64,000 nt of DNA from Stenotrophomonas maltophilia. GTDB lineage: Bacteria > Pseudomonadota > Gammaproteobacteria > Xanthomonadales > Xanthomonadaceae. Numbering within the stretch: position 1 is the stretch's first letter; every line of letters begins with the position of its first letter. The DNA is taken from NCBI RefSeq assembly GCF_003205835.1, contig NZ_CP029773.1, positions 3,256,501 through 3,320,500 of the forward strand, given 5' to 3'. The translations under genes were made by a program, and so were the position numbers. Below, piece by piece: positions 52,790 to 62,426 of the stretch. The notes under the pieces were generated by a model, which made no database searches, was not told where the DNA came from, and saw only the letters and a list, made by a program, of their open reading frames with translations.

Positions 52790-54682
52790 TCAGATGCCGC
52801 GTACCAGGCGGAAGCCGATGCGCGCGTTGGTGGTGTCCGAATCCTGTGACTGCCGCCAGGCGGCACGGGTCTGCTCCGGCGCATTGGCCCAGTTGCCGCC
52901 GCGGATCACCCGTGCGCGGCAACCCGGGTTGAACCAGGCGGCACCGTCAGACGGCGCGCGCCGGTAGCTGGCATGCCAGCAGTCGGCCACCCACTCGCTG
53001 AGGTTGCCACCCATGTCGTGCAGGCCGAAGGCATTGGCCTGGAAACTCCCTACCGGAGCCGGCCCCCACCAGCCATCGCCATAGCCGATGAAGGCGTTGT
53101 GCCAATGCCGGCCCGAAGGAGAAACGTCCTTGCTGCCAGTGAAGTTGCCGCTGCCAGGCGGCGGCGTGCCGGCGTCGCCCCACGGATAGCGGCCGCTGCT
53201 GCCGGCGCGCAGTGCATATTCGAATTCGGCCTCACTGGGCAGCCGGTAGCTGCGCCCGGTCTGCTCGGACAGCCACGCCGCGTAGTTCTCGGCATCGCGG
53301 ATGCTGACGTGCATCACCGGCGAATTGGCCATCGCGCGGCCACCGTCGTAGTCCGAGCGCCAGTCCACGCCGCTGCGGCGGATGAAGTTGCCGCTACGCT
53401 CGTCATAGACCACCGAATGGCCCCGCCGGGTCGCGCGCGGGCGCGCATTGGATGCCTTCACGTAGCGTTCGAAATCGCTGACCGTGACCTCGGTGATCGC
53501 CATCGCGAAGCCACGATCGAAGCGCACATAGTGCGAAGGGCGCTCGGAATCACTGGATCCCGGTTCGGCATCACCGGCACCCATCTGGAAGCCGCCATGT
53601 GGCACCACCACCATCTGCGGCCCGCGCCCGCCATCGCGCATGGCATCGCTGAACACCTGCCCCGGGCGGAAGCTGCCGTAATGGGTAGCCAGGTCGATGC
53701 GCTCCCGCAGCTGGCCCACCACCGCGTCGCCCGGCAGCGCGATGCGCAATGCCTCGGCCAGCTTCTCGCGGGCCGGCTTCAGGCCCTGCGGCGTGGCCAG
53801 GTCACGCAGACCGTCATCGCGCAGCTGCAGCAATGCCGCCGCACGGATCTGCTCGATGCGCTCGAACGCGTCGGCGATGGTCGGCGACGAATCGCGCACC
53901 TTGCTCGCTTCGGCCAACCAGGTGCCGGCGCTGGCGAAATCGCGCGTGCGTGCAGCGTCCTCGGCACGGCGGATCAGCCCGCTTTCGGCTGCGGCCAGTC
54001 CCTGCCGTGCGCGGCTGTTGTCCTCATCCAATGCCAGTGCCTCACGGAAGTTGCCGATGGCCCCATCCCCGTCTTCACCGATCCGGTCCGAGCGCAGGTC
54101 CTCTTCGCCGGCGCGGTTGTAAGCCACCACACGCTGGGCAAGCTCCACCCGTCCCTGCAGCGCACGCACCTTTTCGTCCTTTGGCGCCAGCGTCAGCAAC
54201 ACCAGCGCCTGGCGGCTGGCCTCGGCCAGCGCCTCACGCTGCTTCAGCGGCCGCACCAGCAGGGCGTCGGCCTGCTGCTGCAGGCGCTGGCGGGCACGTT
54301 GCAGGCCCAGCCGGGCCTGGCGGTCATCCGGGTCCTCTTCCTGCACGGCCAGCCACAACGGAATGGCGGCATCGGCATCCTCGTAGAGCCGGCCGTCGGC
54401 AAAGGCCTGTTCGGCCGCACGCCGCAACTGGGCAAGGCTGCGGCCCTGCCGGTCGACCCTGGGGGGCGTCCACTGCTGCACATCCTCGGCGGCATCCTCA
54501 CCGCCGATGGTCACGCTGCCCTGCCCGGCCTGTGGGCTGGCATCGGTGCCGGTTTCGACGTCCTCGGCCTGCCGCGTGGCCCCACTGGCCGCCCGGTCCG
54601 CCGTCGCGGGCGGCGACGGCGTGCAGCCGGCCAGGGCGACGGCCAGCGCGGTGCACAGCACGGGCGACAACGGAAAACGCAA
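52790..54682 (-). CDS. Lipoprotein with TPR-like region and formylglycine-enzyme fold
   Basis: 630 residues. Signal peptide ends in LAGC (Cys20), so lipid-anchored. About 75-340 is helical and TPR-like (repeated ALALDEDNSRARQGL type). About 355-630 is a formylglycine-generating-enzyme/sulfatase-modifying domain: MVVVPHGGFQMGAG, FDRGFAMAITEVTVSDFERYV, PVMHVSIRDAENYAAWLSEQTGRSYRLPSEAEFEYALRAG without the enzyme's paired catalytic cysteines, and FGLHDMGGNLSEWV. The missing cysteines make formylglycine formation unlikely; a structural or ligand-binding role is more probable. No sulfatase is adjacent. Confidence 0.85.
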   Translation of the reverse strand: MRFPLSPVLCTALAVALAGCTPSPPATADRAASGATRQAEDVETGTDASPQAGQGSVTIGGEDAAEDVQQWTPPRVDRQGRSLAQLRRAAEQAFADGRLYEDADAAIPLWLAVQEEDPDDRQARLGLQRARQRLQQQADALLVRPLKQREALAEASRQALVLLTLAPKDEKVRALQGRVELAQRVVAYNRAGEEDLRSDRIGEDGDGAIGNFREALALDEDNSRARQGLAAAESGLIRRAEDAARTRDFASAGTWLAEASKVRDSSPTIADAFERIEQIRAAALLQLRDDGLRDLATPQGLKPAREKLAEALRIALPGDAVVGQLRERIDLATHYGSFRPGQVFSDAMRDGGRGPQMVVVPHGGFQMGAGDAEPGSSDSERPSHYVRFDRGFAMAITEVTVSDFERYVKASNARPRATRRGHSVVYDERSGNFIRRSGVDWRSDYDGGRAMANSPVMHVSIRDAENYAAWLSEQTGRSYRLPSEAEFEYALRAGSSGRYPWGDAGTPPPGSGNFTGSKDVSPSGRHWHNAFIGYGDGWWGPAPVGSFQANAFGLHDMGGNLSEWVADCWHASYRRAPSDGAAWFNPGCRARVIRGGNWANAPEQTRAAWRQSQDSDTTNARIGFRLVRGI

Positions 54683-54766
54683 GCAGAGCCTCCTTCGGCA
54701 CGGACGCGGATCGACGTTAGGCTATTCTCCCCTGCCTGAGCAAACCCGAGTAGTAGGCCCTGACCC

Positions 54767-55846
54767 GTGGCAACCTGGATCACCACCCCCGCCGAGCTGG
54801 ATGCGTACTTCCAGCAGCGCCCGACCCGCATCGGCCTGGACACCGAATTCATCCGTGAACGCACCTTCTGGCCGCAGCTGGCGCTGGTGCAGATGGCGGT
54901 CGGCCAGGACATCCTGCTGATCGACCCGCTGATTCCGGGCATGACCGAGGCGCTGGCGCCGTGGCTGGCCGATGAATCGATCATCAAGGTGATGCACAGC
55001 GCCAGCGAAGACCTGGTCGCCTTCAAGTGGGCCTGCGGCGTACTGCCACGGCCGCTGTTCGACACCCAGATCGGCGCCTCGCTGGCCGGCATCGGCGGTG
55101 GCATGGGCTACCAGAAGCTGGTGGCGGAAATCACCGGCGTCGCACTGGCAAAGGGTGAGACCCGCTCGGACTGGATGCGCCGACCACTGTCGGAGTCGCA
55201 GCTGCAGTACGCCGCCGACGACGTCGAACACCTGTTCGCACTGCACGACGCCATCGATGCCAGGCTGCAGGCGCTGGGTCGCCAGCAGTGGCTGCATGAC
55301 GACGGCGAGCGCCTGCTGGCCAGCGTTGCCAATGACGAGGACCGCTGGCCCCACCTGTCGATGCGCTCGGCACAGTTCCTCGACGCCGCCGCACAGCATC
55401 GCCTGTTGCGCCTGCTGCGCTGGCGCGATGTGCATGCGCGCAGCAGCGACCGCCCACGCAGCTGGATCCTGGACAACGAACTGGCCGCCACGCTGGCACG
55501 CACGCCACCGGCCGATGCCGCCGCGCTGGGCCAGCTGTTCGAGCAGTTCCCGAAGGCACCGCGCAAGCTCGCTGGCGCCGTGTGGCAGGCGCTGGAGACG
55601 CCGCTGGACGATGAGGCCGACGCCCCGCTGGCGCTGCCGGCCAACGACAGCAACAAGCAGGCGCTGAAGAAGCTGCAGGAGGCCGTGGCCGAACGCAGCC
55701 GCGAGCTGGGACTGCCGGATGGCATCCTTGCCTCGCGCAAGCACCTGGAAAGCTATCTGGAACGTCGCCAATGGCCCGCCGCACTGGCCGGCTGGCGCCA
55801 GCAGGAACTGGAGTCGCGCCTGCAGGCGCTGCTGCCGGCACGCTGA
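54767..55846 (+). CDS. rnd: Rnd, ribonuclease D
   Basis: 3'-5' exoribonuclease for tRNA maturation. The 359-residue protein has the DEDD motifs: DTEF near 21, the Asp in SASEDLVAF near 84, and YAADDVEHL with the last Asp and Tyr near 145; an HRDC domain follows from about 205. GTG start at 54767. TATTCT at 54724-54729 is a possible -10. Divergent from the FGE-fold lipoprotein. Confidence 0.94.
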   Translation: MATWITTPAELDAYFQQRPTRIGLDTEFIRERTFWPQLALVQMAVGQDILLIDPLIPGMTEALAPWLADESIIKVMHSASEDLVAFKWACGVLPRPLFDTQIGASLAGIGGGMGYQKLVAEITGVALAKGETRSDWMRRPLSESQLQYAADDVEHLFALHDAIDARLQALGRQQWLHDDGERLLASVANDEDRWPHLSMRSAQFLDAAAQHRLLRLLRWRDVHARSSDRPRSWILDNELAATLARTPPADAAALGQLFEQFPKAPRKLAGAVWQALETPLDDEADAPLALPANDSNKQALKKLQEAVAERSRELGLPDGILASRKHLESYLERRQWPAALAGWRQQELESRLQALLPAR

Positions 55847-55965
55847 CACTGCGGGCGCCGGCACTGTGCCGGCGCCCGCAACACACAGAATGAGCATCTG
55901 CCACGCTTGCCGACGCGAGCGCGGGACTGTCCAATAGCGTCCCCGCCAATGTTGGATTGCATCAG

Positions 55966-58038
55966 ATGACAAATGGAGTTGCGAAGGACGGCCTCTCCGC
56001 CGAGGACCTGGCGTGGCGCACAGGGGCGCGCGCTGCCTTGCAGGCGAAGCGCTACTCCGAACTGGACGCGCAGCTGGCGCCGCACGAACAAGCCTGGCTG
56101 GGCGGCGAACGGCCACTCCCCGGCATCCGCTGGCGCCTGCGCAACCTGCAGGATCCCACCCTGACCCTGGATGAGCGCCTGCAGCAGGCACAGCAGTGGG
56201 TCGCCGCCGCCCCCCACAGCTACTACGCCCATCTGCGCCTCGGTGCCTGCTGGGAAGAAGCGGCCGGTGCCTTGCGCAGCGCCGATGTGGCCGCGCTGGT
56301 GGAAGACAGCCAATGGCTGGCGGCGCAGCTGGCCCGCGATCATGCCGTGCATGCCTACCTGCAGGCGATTCCGCTGTCGCCACGACCTGCGTTGGCGCTG
56401 GATGGCATCAAGCGCATCACCAGCTACCTGCGCGAACCGAACTGGCTGCGTGCGCTGCAGGCCGGGGAGCCCGCCGCATCCGATGACGCCGCGCTGACCG
56501 AGCACTACCCTCAAGCCTGGCCACAGGCATTGCAGCTGCTGTCGCGCTTCGGTGCGCCGTTGCAGACGCTGCCGGATACGCTGCCCCCGTTGCTGCGCGA
56601 GCGCAGCCAGGACGATTTCGACGCACCGCTGGCGTACTGGATGCGCCTGGTGCTGGAGCAGCGCCCGGACGATCTGGCCACGCTGGAAGACACCCTGTAC
56701 TTCCTGTACCCGCGCTGGGGCGGCAGCCATGAGGCGATGGAGAACTTCATCGAGGGTGGCTGGTGCCGTGGCCTGGAACTGGCGCAGAGCAACGCGCTGC
56801 GCTGGCACAAGGAACAGGACTGGATGGGCGATCTGCCCCACCGCGAGGATGCCGACGCCGTGGCCGCGCACGAGCGCGCGTACGCGCAGATCCTCGACTG
56901 GCACCTGGACCGCAACCTGCGCGCGCAGGTGCTGGCCCAGCGTGCCGGGCTGCGCTACCGGCTTGGCCGCGTTGAAGACATCGAAGATGTCGTGCAGTGG
57001 GATCCGCACCACATGCAGGCCGTGCTTGAAGATCTGCAGCAGGCATGGGCACTGGACCGCGATGTGGTCCTGCATGAGGGGCTCAGCAACCTCGAGGCCT
57101 GCACCTGGTTCGCCCATGTCGACGGTGCCGAAGCACTGTTCGCACAGGTGGTGGACTATGCCGCGCGCGAAGGCGATTCGGCGATCGGCCTGCTCTGGGC
57201 CGCTACCGCCATCGAGCATGGCCTGCTCGGCCAGGCCAGCGACCCGACGCGCGCCAGTATCCTGCTGCAGCGCGCGTTGAAGCTTGCGCAGCAGGACAAC
57301 ACCTCGGCGGTGACGTTCGCCGCCAACCTGTTCTGTGATGTTTCGCAGGCCGCGGGCCTGTCACTGCTGCAGCGCATGGCTGAAACCGGTGACGCTGGTG
57401 CGATGTCGGCGCTGTGCGACCTGTACAAGGGCCGCCTCGGTGGCCGCGACCAACCGCAGTTCGCCGATGCGGAAAAGGCCGCCTACTGGCAGGAGCGTGC
57501 GGTGGAAGGCGGCGACCTGATCGCCACCTACAACCTGGCCGTGCGCCTCGTCGCCGCAGGCGGCGCGGAGAATGAAGCGCGTGCGCGCGGGCTGTACCTG
57601 CGCTGCCTGGATGAGGCCGAGGCCGGCGAGCGGGTGTGGGGCCCGACCTGCCGCAACCTGGCCTGCCTGGCGCTGGATGGCCAGAATGACGCGCACAAAC
57701 GCGAAGCGGTCGAGCGCGCATTGATTCCGCTGTGGTGGCGCGGTGACGACGACGACAAGCTGTGGGCATCAGGCTACCTGGCCGACATCTACCACGTCGG
57801 CAACGGCGTCCCGGCCAATGCATTCCTCGCCCTGACCTGGCTGCAGCGTGCCAGCGAGATCGATCCGGAGTATGTGGACGTGGTGCGCATGGCGCCGCTG
57901 ATCAACGGCGAGGGTCGCTGGTTCGGTGCCAGCCGCGCACGCAAGCAGCAGGAACAGGACCGCCAGCAGGTGGACAGCGCCACCTGGGCCCTGACCTTCG
58001 GCCAGCGCAGCCAGGACAGCAACCTCACTGCGGTCTGA
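55966..58038 (+). CDS. DUF4034/Sel1-like repeat protein
   Basis: 690 residues, no signal peptide. The N-terminal 130 residues (RYSELDAQLAPHEQAW, then helical) resemble the DUF4034 N-terminal region. The second half has Sel1-like or TPR-like helical repeats (LLQRMAETGDAGAMSALCDLYKG, WQERAVEGGDLIATYNLAVRLV, YLADIYHVGNGVPANAFLALTWLQRA). Such proteins scaffold protein-protein contacts. Start: ATG at 55966, 9 bases after a TTG that opens the frame. No operon partner; a strong terminator follows. Confidence 0.7.
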   Translation: MTNGVAKDGLSAEDLAWRTGARAALQAKRYSELDAQLAPHEQAWLGGERPLPGIRWRLRNLQDPTLTLDERLQQAQQWVAAAPHSYYAHLRLGACWEEAAGALRSADVAALVEDSQWLAAQLARDHAVHAYLQAIPLSPRPALALDGIKRITSYLREPNWLRALQAGEPAASDDAALTEHYPQAWPQALQLLSRFGAPLQTLPDTLPPLLRERSQDDFDAPLAYWMRLVLEQRPDDLATLEDTLYFLYPRWGGSHEAMENFIEGGWCRGLELAQSNALRWHKEQDWMGDLPHREDADAVAAHERAYAQILDWHLDRNLRAQVLAQRAGLRYRLGRVEDIEDVVQWDPHHMQAVLEDLQQAWALDRDVVLHEGLSNLEACTWFAHVDGAEALFAQVVDYAAREGDSAIGLLWAATAIEHGLLGQASDPTRASILLQRALKLAQQDNTSAVTFAANLFCDVSQAAGLSLLQRMAETGDAGAMSALCDLYKGRLGGRDQPQFADAEKAAYWQERAVEGGDLIATYNLAVRLVAAGGAENEARARGLYLRCLDEAEAGERVWGPTCRNLACLALDGQNDAHKREAVERALIPLWWRGDDDDKLWASGYLADIYHVGNGVPANAFLALTWLQRASEIDPEYVDVVRMAPLINGEGRWFGASRARKQQEQDRQQVDSATWALTFGQRSQDSNLTAV

Positions 58039-58044
58039 AGCAAC

Positions 58045-58080
58045 GAAAAGGGCGGCCCGGTAATCCGGGCCGCCCTTTTC
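58045..58080. terminator. Strong bidirectional terminator
   Basis: 16-bp perfect stem (58045-58060 and 58065-58080) with loop TAAT and flanking A/T runs, core AAGGGCGGCCCGG. It separates the convergent DUF4034-like gene and the TonB receptor gene. Confidence 0.92.
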
Positions 58081-58126
58081 ATTCCAGCAGCGCGATGGCG
58101 GGACGACCCGCCACCGCGACAGCGCA

Positions 58127-60457
58127 TTACCAGTTCATGTTCAGCGAGACACCCACGGTGCGCGGCTCGTTGTAGACCGCGGCCATGTAGTTCTCGATCA
58201 CACCCTTGAGGTTCTTCTCGTTGGTGATGTTGCGCGCGAACAGCGCCACTTCGTAGGCACCGTAGTTGCCCGAGTAGCCGATCTTCAGGCCACCCTCGAA
58301 GTCACCCTTGGAGTTGAACTCCTTGCTGTCGTACAGCACGAAGCTGGTGTAGCCCTGCTTGTTCCAGTCGGTGGAGACGAACATGGTGCCGGCATCGCTG
58401 ACCGGGAAGTCATAGCGGGCGGCCAGGTTGACGTTGTACTTCGGCGCGTTCGGCAGCGGGTTGCCGTCGATCTGGGCGAAGGTGTTGGCACCGACCTTGA
58501 TGGTCGGGTCATTCACCGTGCACACCACCTGGCCGTTGAGGCCGCAGACCTGCGCATACACGCGCTTGTCCTTGATCTCGCTGTGCAGCAGGCTCAGGCC
58601 GGCGCTCAGGGTCAGGTTCGGGATCGGGCGCAGCTCCATGTCGGCTTCGAAACCGTAGGCCTTGGCCTTGTCGGCGTTGAACAGCACGCCGTTGCCGTCC
58701 GAATCGTTGCCGTTGAGCTGGATGTCGTTGACGGTGTAGGTGAACGCGGTGGCGTTCAGGCGCAGGCGGTTGTCCCACAGGCTGCTCTTCACGCCCGCTT
58801 CCCAGGACAGGATCGTCTCGGAATCGGCGGTGGTGAAATCGGCATTGAACACCGCCGAACGGCCCTGGATGGTCGGGCCGCGGAAGCCGCGTGCGACCTT
58901 GGCGTAGACGCTCACGTCCGGCGTGATCTGGTACATCGCGCTCAGATCCCAGCTCGGGGTGGTATCGGACATCTTGACGTCGGTGCGGCCCTTGTAAGTG
59001 ACCACGCCGGCGGCGGTATCAGCGGTCTTCAGCAGACGGGTGTGCTTCTCGTCCTTGGTCTGGCGCAGGCCGGCGGTGACGGTGAACTTGTCGGTGAAGG
59101 CGTAGCTGATCTGGCCGAAACCGGCCCACGAGGTGTTCTTGTTGCGCAGACGCACCCAGTTGTTCGGGTTGCGTGCCGCGCCCTGCAGGAACCACGCGCG
59201 CTGGTAGAAGTCGGTGGTGTCGCTGCCGTTGAAGTAGAACGCACCGGCCTGCCACTGCAGCGCGCTGTCGTCATGGCTGGCCAGGCGGAACTCCTGGGTC
59301 CACTGGTCCAGGTCGCGGATGCGGCCCATCGACTGGCCGTAGCCGTTCGGCACGCCGTTGACCGGGAAGTCCACCGCTGCACCGCCGTCGGTGTCGCCGC
59401 GGCTATAGCCGGAGGTGGTTTCGTAGGCGGTGATCGAGGTGAAGTCGATCGCGCCGAAGTCGTAACGCGCCTTCACCGAACCACCGTAGGTCTTGTAGGC
59501 CTGCGGGTTGTTGTCGGCTTCGTCGTAGGCGACCTTGTCGCGCGGCACGTCGGTCTTGTTCGAGCCCTTGGTCAGCGCACCGCGCAGGAACAGGGTCGAG
59601 GTGCCCTCGTAATCACGGGCGTGGGCCGAGGCCAGGATCGAGAACTGGTCGCTCGGGGTCAGCAGCAGCTGCGCACGCACGTTGCGGTCATCGAAGCCGC
59701 CCATGGCGTTCTTCTTCGGGCTGACCGTGCCGTCGGCGCTCGGGCCCTTGTAGGTGTTGTCGACGTAGTCATCGCGGTGCTGGTACAGGGCCGACACGCG
59801 GAACGAGGCGATGTCGTTGATCGGGCCGCCGAAGCCGCCGTCGATCGACACGCTGTTGTAGGTCGCATAGCTGGCGCTGACGCGGCCGGTGTAGTCCTGG
59901 GTCGGCTTCAGGGTATCGAACTTGATGATGCCGGCGGTGGTGTTGCGGCCGAACAGCGAGCCCTGCGGGCCGCGCAGCACTTCCACCTGGTCCACGTCAT
60001 AGACCGGGTTGGACTTCAGCACCACGTGTTCCAGCACCACGTCGTCCTGGATGATCGACACCGGCTGCGAGGCACCCAGGTAGAAATCGATGTTGCCCAG
60101 GCCGCGGATGTAGAAGCGCGGGAAGATGCGGCCGGTGGTGGTTTCCGCATACAGGCTCGGCACGCGGCCGGACAGTGCCAGCAGGGTGTCGTCGCCGCCG
60201 GCGGTGAAGTCGCGCATGCGCTCGCCCTGCACCACGCCGACCGAGACCGGCACTTCCTGCAGGTTCTGCTCGCGGTGTTCGGCGGTCACGGTGATCGTGT
60301 CCAGGCCGGTCGGGGTCGGCGCGCTATCCTGCGCGGCGGCACCGAAGCTGCCGACCAGGGCCAGGCCAGCACAGGCCAGGGCCAGCGGGTGGCGGCGGAA
60401 GGAAACGAAGGAAGACGACATACCCGACAGGCGGCGGGAATCGGAATGGGAGGGCAT
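58127..60457 (-). CDS. TonB-dependent receptor
   Basis: 776 residues (or 764 from the ATG at 60421). Signal peptide then a plug domain (about 60-185; TITVTAEHREQNLQEVPVSVGVV near the TonB-box region, VEVLRGPQGSLFGRNTTAG) and a 22-strand barrel ending in the terminal aromatic VGVSLNMNW. It belongs to the large group of receptors for organic substrates, sugars or siderophores; the ligand is not evident. The neighbouring TetR regulator, isomerase and two hydrolases suggest a carbon substrate rather than iron. No promoter is obvious upstream. Confidence 0.93.
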   Translation of the reverse strand: MPSHSDSRRLSGMSSSFVSFRRHPLALACAGLALVGSFGAAAQDSAPTPTGLDTITVTAEHREQNLQEVPVSVGVVQGERMRDFTAGGDDTLLALSGRVPSLYAETTTGRIFPRFYIRGLGNIDFYLGASQPVSIIQDDVVLEHVVLKSNPVYDVDQVEVLRGPQGSLFGRNTTAGIIKFDTLKPTQDYTGRVSASYATYNSVSIDGGFGGPINDIASFRVSALYQHRDDYVDNTYKGPSADGTVSPKKNAMGGFDDRNVRAQLLLTPSDQFSILASAHARDYEGTSTLFLRGALTKGSNKTDVPRDKVAYDEADNNPQAYKTYGGSVKARYDFGAIDFTSITAYETTSGYSRGDTDGGAAVDFPVNGVPNGYGQSMGRIRDLDQWTQEFRLASHDDSALQWQAGAFYFNGSDTTDFYQRAWFLQGAARNPNNWVRLRNKNTSWAGFGQISYAFTDKFTVTAGLRQTKDEKHTRLLKTADTAAGVVTYKGRTDVKMSDTTPSWDLSAMYQITPDVSVYAKVARGFRGPTIQGRSAVFNADFTTADSETILSWEAGVKSSLWDNRLRLNATAFTYTVNDIQLNGNDSDGNGVLFNADKAKAYGFEADMELRPIPNLTLSAGLSLLHSEIKDKRVYAQVCGLNGQVVCTVNDPTIKVGANTFAQIDGNPLPNAPKYNVNLAARYDFPVSDAGTMFVSTDWNKQGYTSFVLYDSKEFNSKGDFEGGLKIGYSGNYGAYEVALFARNITNEKNLKGVIENYMAAVYNEPRTVGVSLNMNW

Positions 60458-60619
60458 GAAATGCTCTGAGGAGGCGTCCGTGCGGCCTGCGCGAGCCGGG
60501 CGGCAAAAAGGAGGATAACTGCGCAAGCCGCCATTATCCCCCAAATTGTTACGATTTCGTTGCGCGTCGCCCAAGCCCGGTGAAACAGGCGGTTTCGGCA
60601 CAGTCAGCCAGCACCGCCT

Positions 60620-60661
60620 GGGGTCAGATCCGTTTCCCTAAGGGGAAACGGATCTGACCCC
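60620..60661. repeat. 19-bp-arm palindrome, class GGGGTCAGATCCG
   Basis: Arms 60620-60638 and 60643-60661 with a 4-base loop TAAG. It sits 5 bases after the TetR stop (minus strand), where a terminator would be. Related to 51527-51567. Confidence 0.85.
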
Positions 60662-60666
60662 GGATC

Positions 60667-61248
60667 TCAGGGCAACGGGGTCAGCGCGATATCGACCATC
60701 GCCAGCAGTCGCTCGCGGCTGATGCCGTCGCGGGCCTGCACCGAGATGCCGTGCAGCACCGTGGCGAAGTGATCGCCCAGTGCCTGCACCGCCACATCGC
60801 CGGCCAGCTGCCCTTCGGACTGCGCCTGCTGCAGGCGCGCGATGATCGCCGCCGTACGCTGGCGACGATGGCTGGCCAACCAGTCCCGGACGCCCTCGCC
60901 ATCGGGCGAGACGCTGCTGGCCGAAGACACCACCAGGCAACCGTGCGGCCGCCCACGCCGGGTGTAGGTCAACACGGCGTCACGCAGCATGGACCCGATC
61001 GCCTCGCGCAGCGTTGCCTGCTCCAGCGCGCGCGGCGCGAAGCCGCCCTCGCCGTCCTCGTACAGCGCAACGGCTTCGCGGAACAACTGCTCCTTGCTGC
61101 CGAACGCGGCGTAGATGCGTGCAGAGGCGATGCCCAGTGCCTCGACCAGTGCCGACATCGACGTGCCTTCATAACCGTGCTGCCAGAACAGCAGCATCGC
61201 CTTGCGCAACGCCTGGTCCCTGTCGAATTCGCGCGGTCGCCCTGCCAT
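60667..61248 (-). CDS. TetR/AcrR-family regulator
   Basis: 193 residues. HTH domain at about 10-55: ALRKAMLLFWQHGYEGTSMSALVEALGIASARIYAAFGSKEQLF. The remainder is a ligand-binding helical domain. It is divergent from the isomerase gene, with a 101-base spacer that holds a promoter and a palindrome, so it probably represses that operon and itself. Inducer unknown. Confidence 0.92.
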   Translation of the reverse strand: MAGRPREFDRDQALRKAMLLFWQHGYEGTSMSALVEALGIASARIYAAFGSKEQLFREAVALYEDGEGGFAPRALEQATLREAIGSMLRDAVLTYTRRGRPHGCLVVSSASSVSPDGEGVRDWLASHRRQRTAAIIARLQQAQSEGQLAGDVAVQALGDHFATVLHGISVQARDGISRERLLAMVDIALTPLP

Positions 61249-61290
61249 CTGCCTGCCTGCTCCAGTGAGGCGCGCAGTGTAACGCGGGTG

Positions 61291-61334
61291 TTGACCACCG
61301 CGAGGACCGCGCCTATTCTTTGTTGATCGACAAA
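61291..61334 (+). promoter_or_regulatory. Predicted promoter and TetR operator for the isomerase operon
   Basis: TTGACC (61291-61296), 17-base spacer, TATTCT (61314-61319): a good sigma-70 promoter. An imperfect palindrome TTTGTTGATCGACAAA (61319-61334, two mismatched positions in the arms) overlaps the expected start site, the typical place for a TetR-type repressor operator. Confidence 0.6.
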
Positions 61335-61349
61335 CAATTGGAGCAACAC

Positions 61350-62405
61350 ATGCAGACCCTCAAGGGCCCCAGCCTGCACCTGGCGCAGTTCGCCGGCGAC
61401 CAGGCCCCGTTCAACAGCCTCGCCGGCATTGCCGCGTGGGCCGCCGGCCATGGCTTCAAGGCATTGCAGATTCCCGCGTGGGATGCACGCCTGTTCGACC
61501 TGGCCACCGCCGCCGACAGCCAGGACTACTGCGATGACATCCGCGGCACACTGGCCGAGCACGGCCTGCAGGTCAGCGAACTGACCACCCACATCCTCGG
61601 CCAGCTGGTGGCCGTGCATCCGGCCTACGACGAACTCTGCGATGGCTTCGCCCCGGAAGCACTGCGCGGCAACCCGAAGGCGCGCAGCGAATGGGCGCAG
61701 CAGCAGCTGTACCTGGCCGCCCGCGCCTCGCGCCGGCTGGGCCTGCAGGACATGGGCACCTTCTCCGGCTCGTTCGCTTGGCCGTACCTGTTCCCGTTCC
61801 CGCAGCGCCCGCCGGGCCTGATCGACGCGGCGTTCGACGAACTGGCACGACGCTGGCGGCCGATCCTCGATACCTGCGAGGACAACGGCATCAACCTCTG
61901 CTATGAGATCCATCCCAGCGAAGACCTGCATGACGGCACCAGCTTCGAGCGCTTCTTCGAACGCGTCGGCCAGCACGAGCGCTGCCGAATCCTGTTCGAT
62001 CCCAGCCACTTCGTCCTGCAGCAGCTGGACTACCTGGAGTACCTGGACATCTATCACCCGCTGATCCGCATGTTCCACGTCAAGGATGCGGAGTTCCGCC
62101 CCAGCGGCCGCCAGGGCATCTATGGCGGCTATGCCGACTGGACCGAACGGGCCGGTCGCTTCCGCTCGCTGGGCGACGGCCAGGTCGATTTCAAGTCGAT
62201 CTTCTCCAAGCTGGCCCAGTACGACTACCAGGGGTGGGCGACGCTGGAGTGGGAGTGCTGCCTGAAGGACCAGGAAGCCGGTGCACGCGAAGGCGCTGCA
62301 TTCATCCGCGACCACATCATTCCGGTCACCGACAAGATCTTCGACGACTTCGCCGGTGCACCGATCAGCACCGCGCAGATGCAGCACATGCTCGGCATCG
62401 CCTGA
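61350..62405 (+). CDS. Sugar-phosphate isomerase/epimerase family protein
   Basis: 351 residues, TIM-barrel of the AP_endonuc_2 / xylose-isomerase-like family. Metal-binding residues appear in LCYEIHPSEDLH (Glu/His) and LFDPSHFV (Asp/His), with FHVKDAE and TLEWECCLKD (Glu). Substrate is not evident. Start ATG at 61350 follows TTGGAGC; the ORF opens 10 codons earlier inside the operator, which was rejected. It is the first gene of the plus-strand operon. Confidence 0.88.
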   Translation: MQTLKGPSLHLAQFAGDQAPFNSLAGIAAWAAGHGFKALQIPAWDARLFDLATAADSQDYCDDIRGTLAEHGLQVSELTTHILGQLVAVHPAYDELCDGFAPEALRGNPKARSEWAQQQLYLAARASRRLGLQDMGTFSGSFAWPYLFPFPQRPPGLIDAAFDELARRWRPILDTCEDNGINLCYEIHPSEDLHDGTSFERFFERVGQHERCRILFDPSHFVLQQLDYLEYLDIYHPLIRMFHVKDAEFRPSGRQGIYGGYADWTERAGRFRSLGDGQVDFKSIFSKLAQYDYQGWATLEWECCLKDQEAGAREGAAFIRDHIIPVTDKIFDDFAGAPISTAQMQHMLGIA

Positions 62406-62426
62406 GCCCCCACGGAGCACTCCCCC

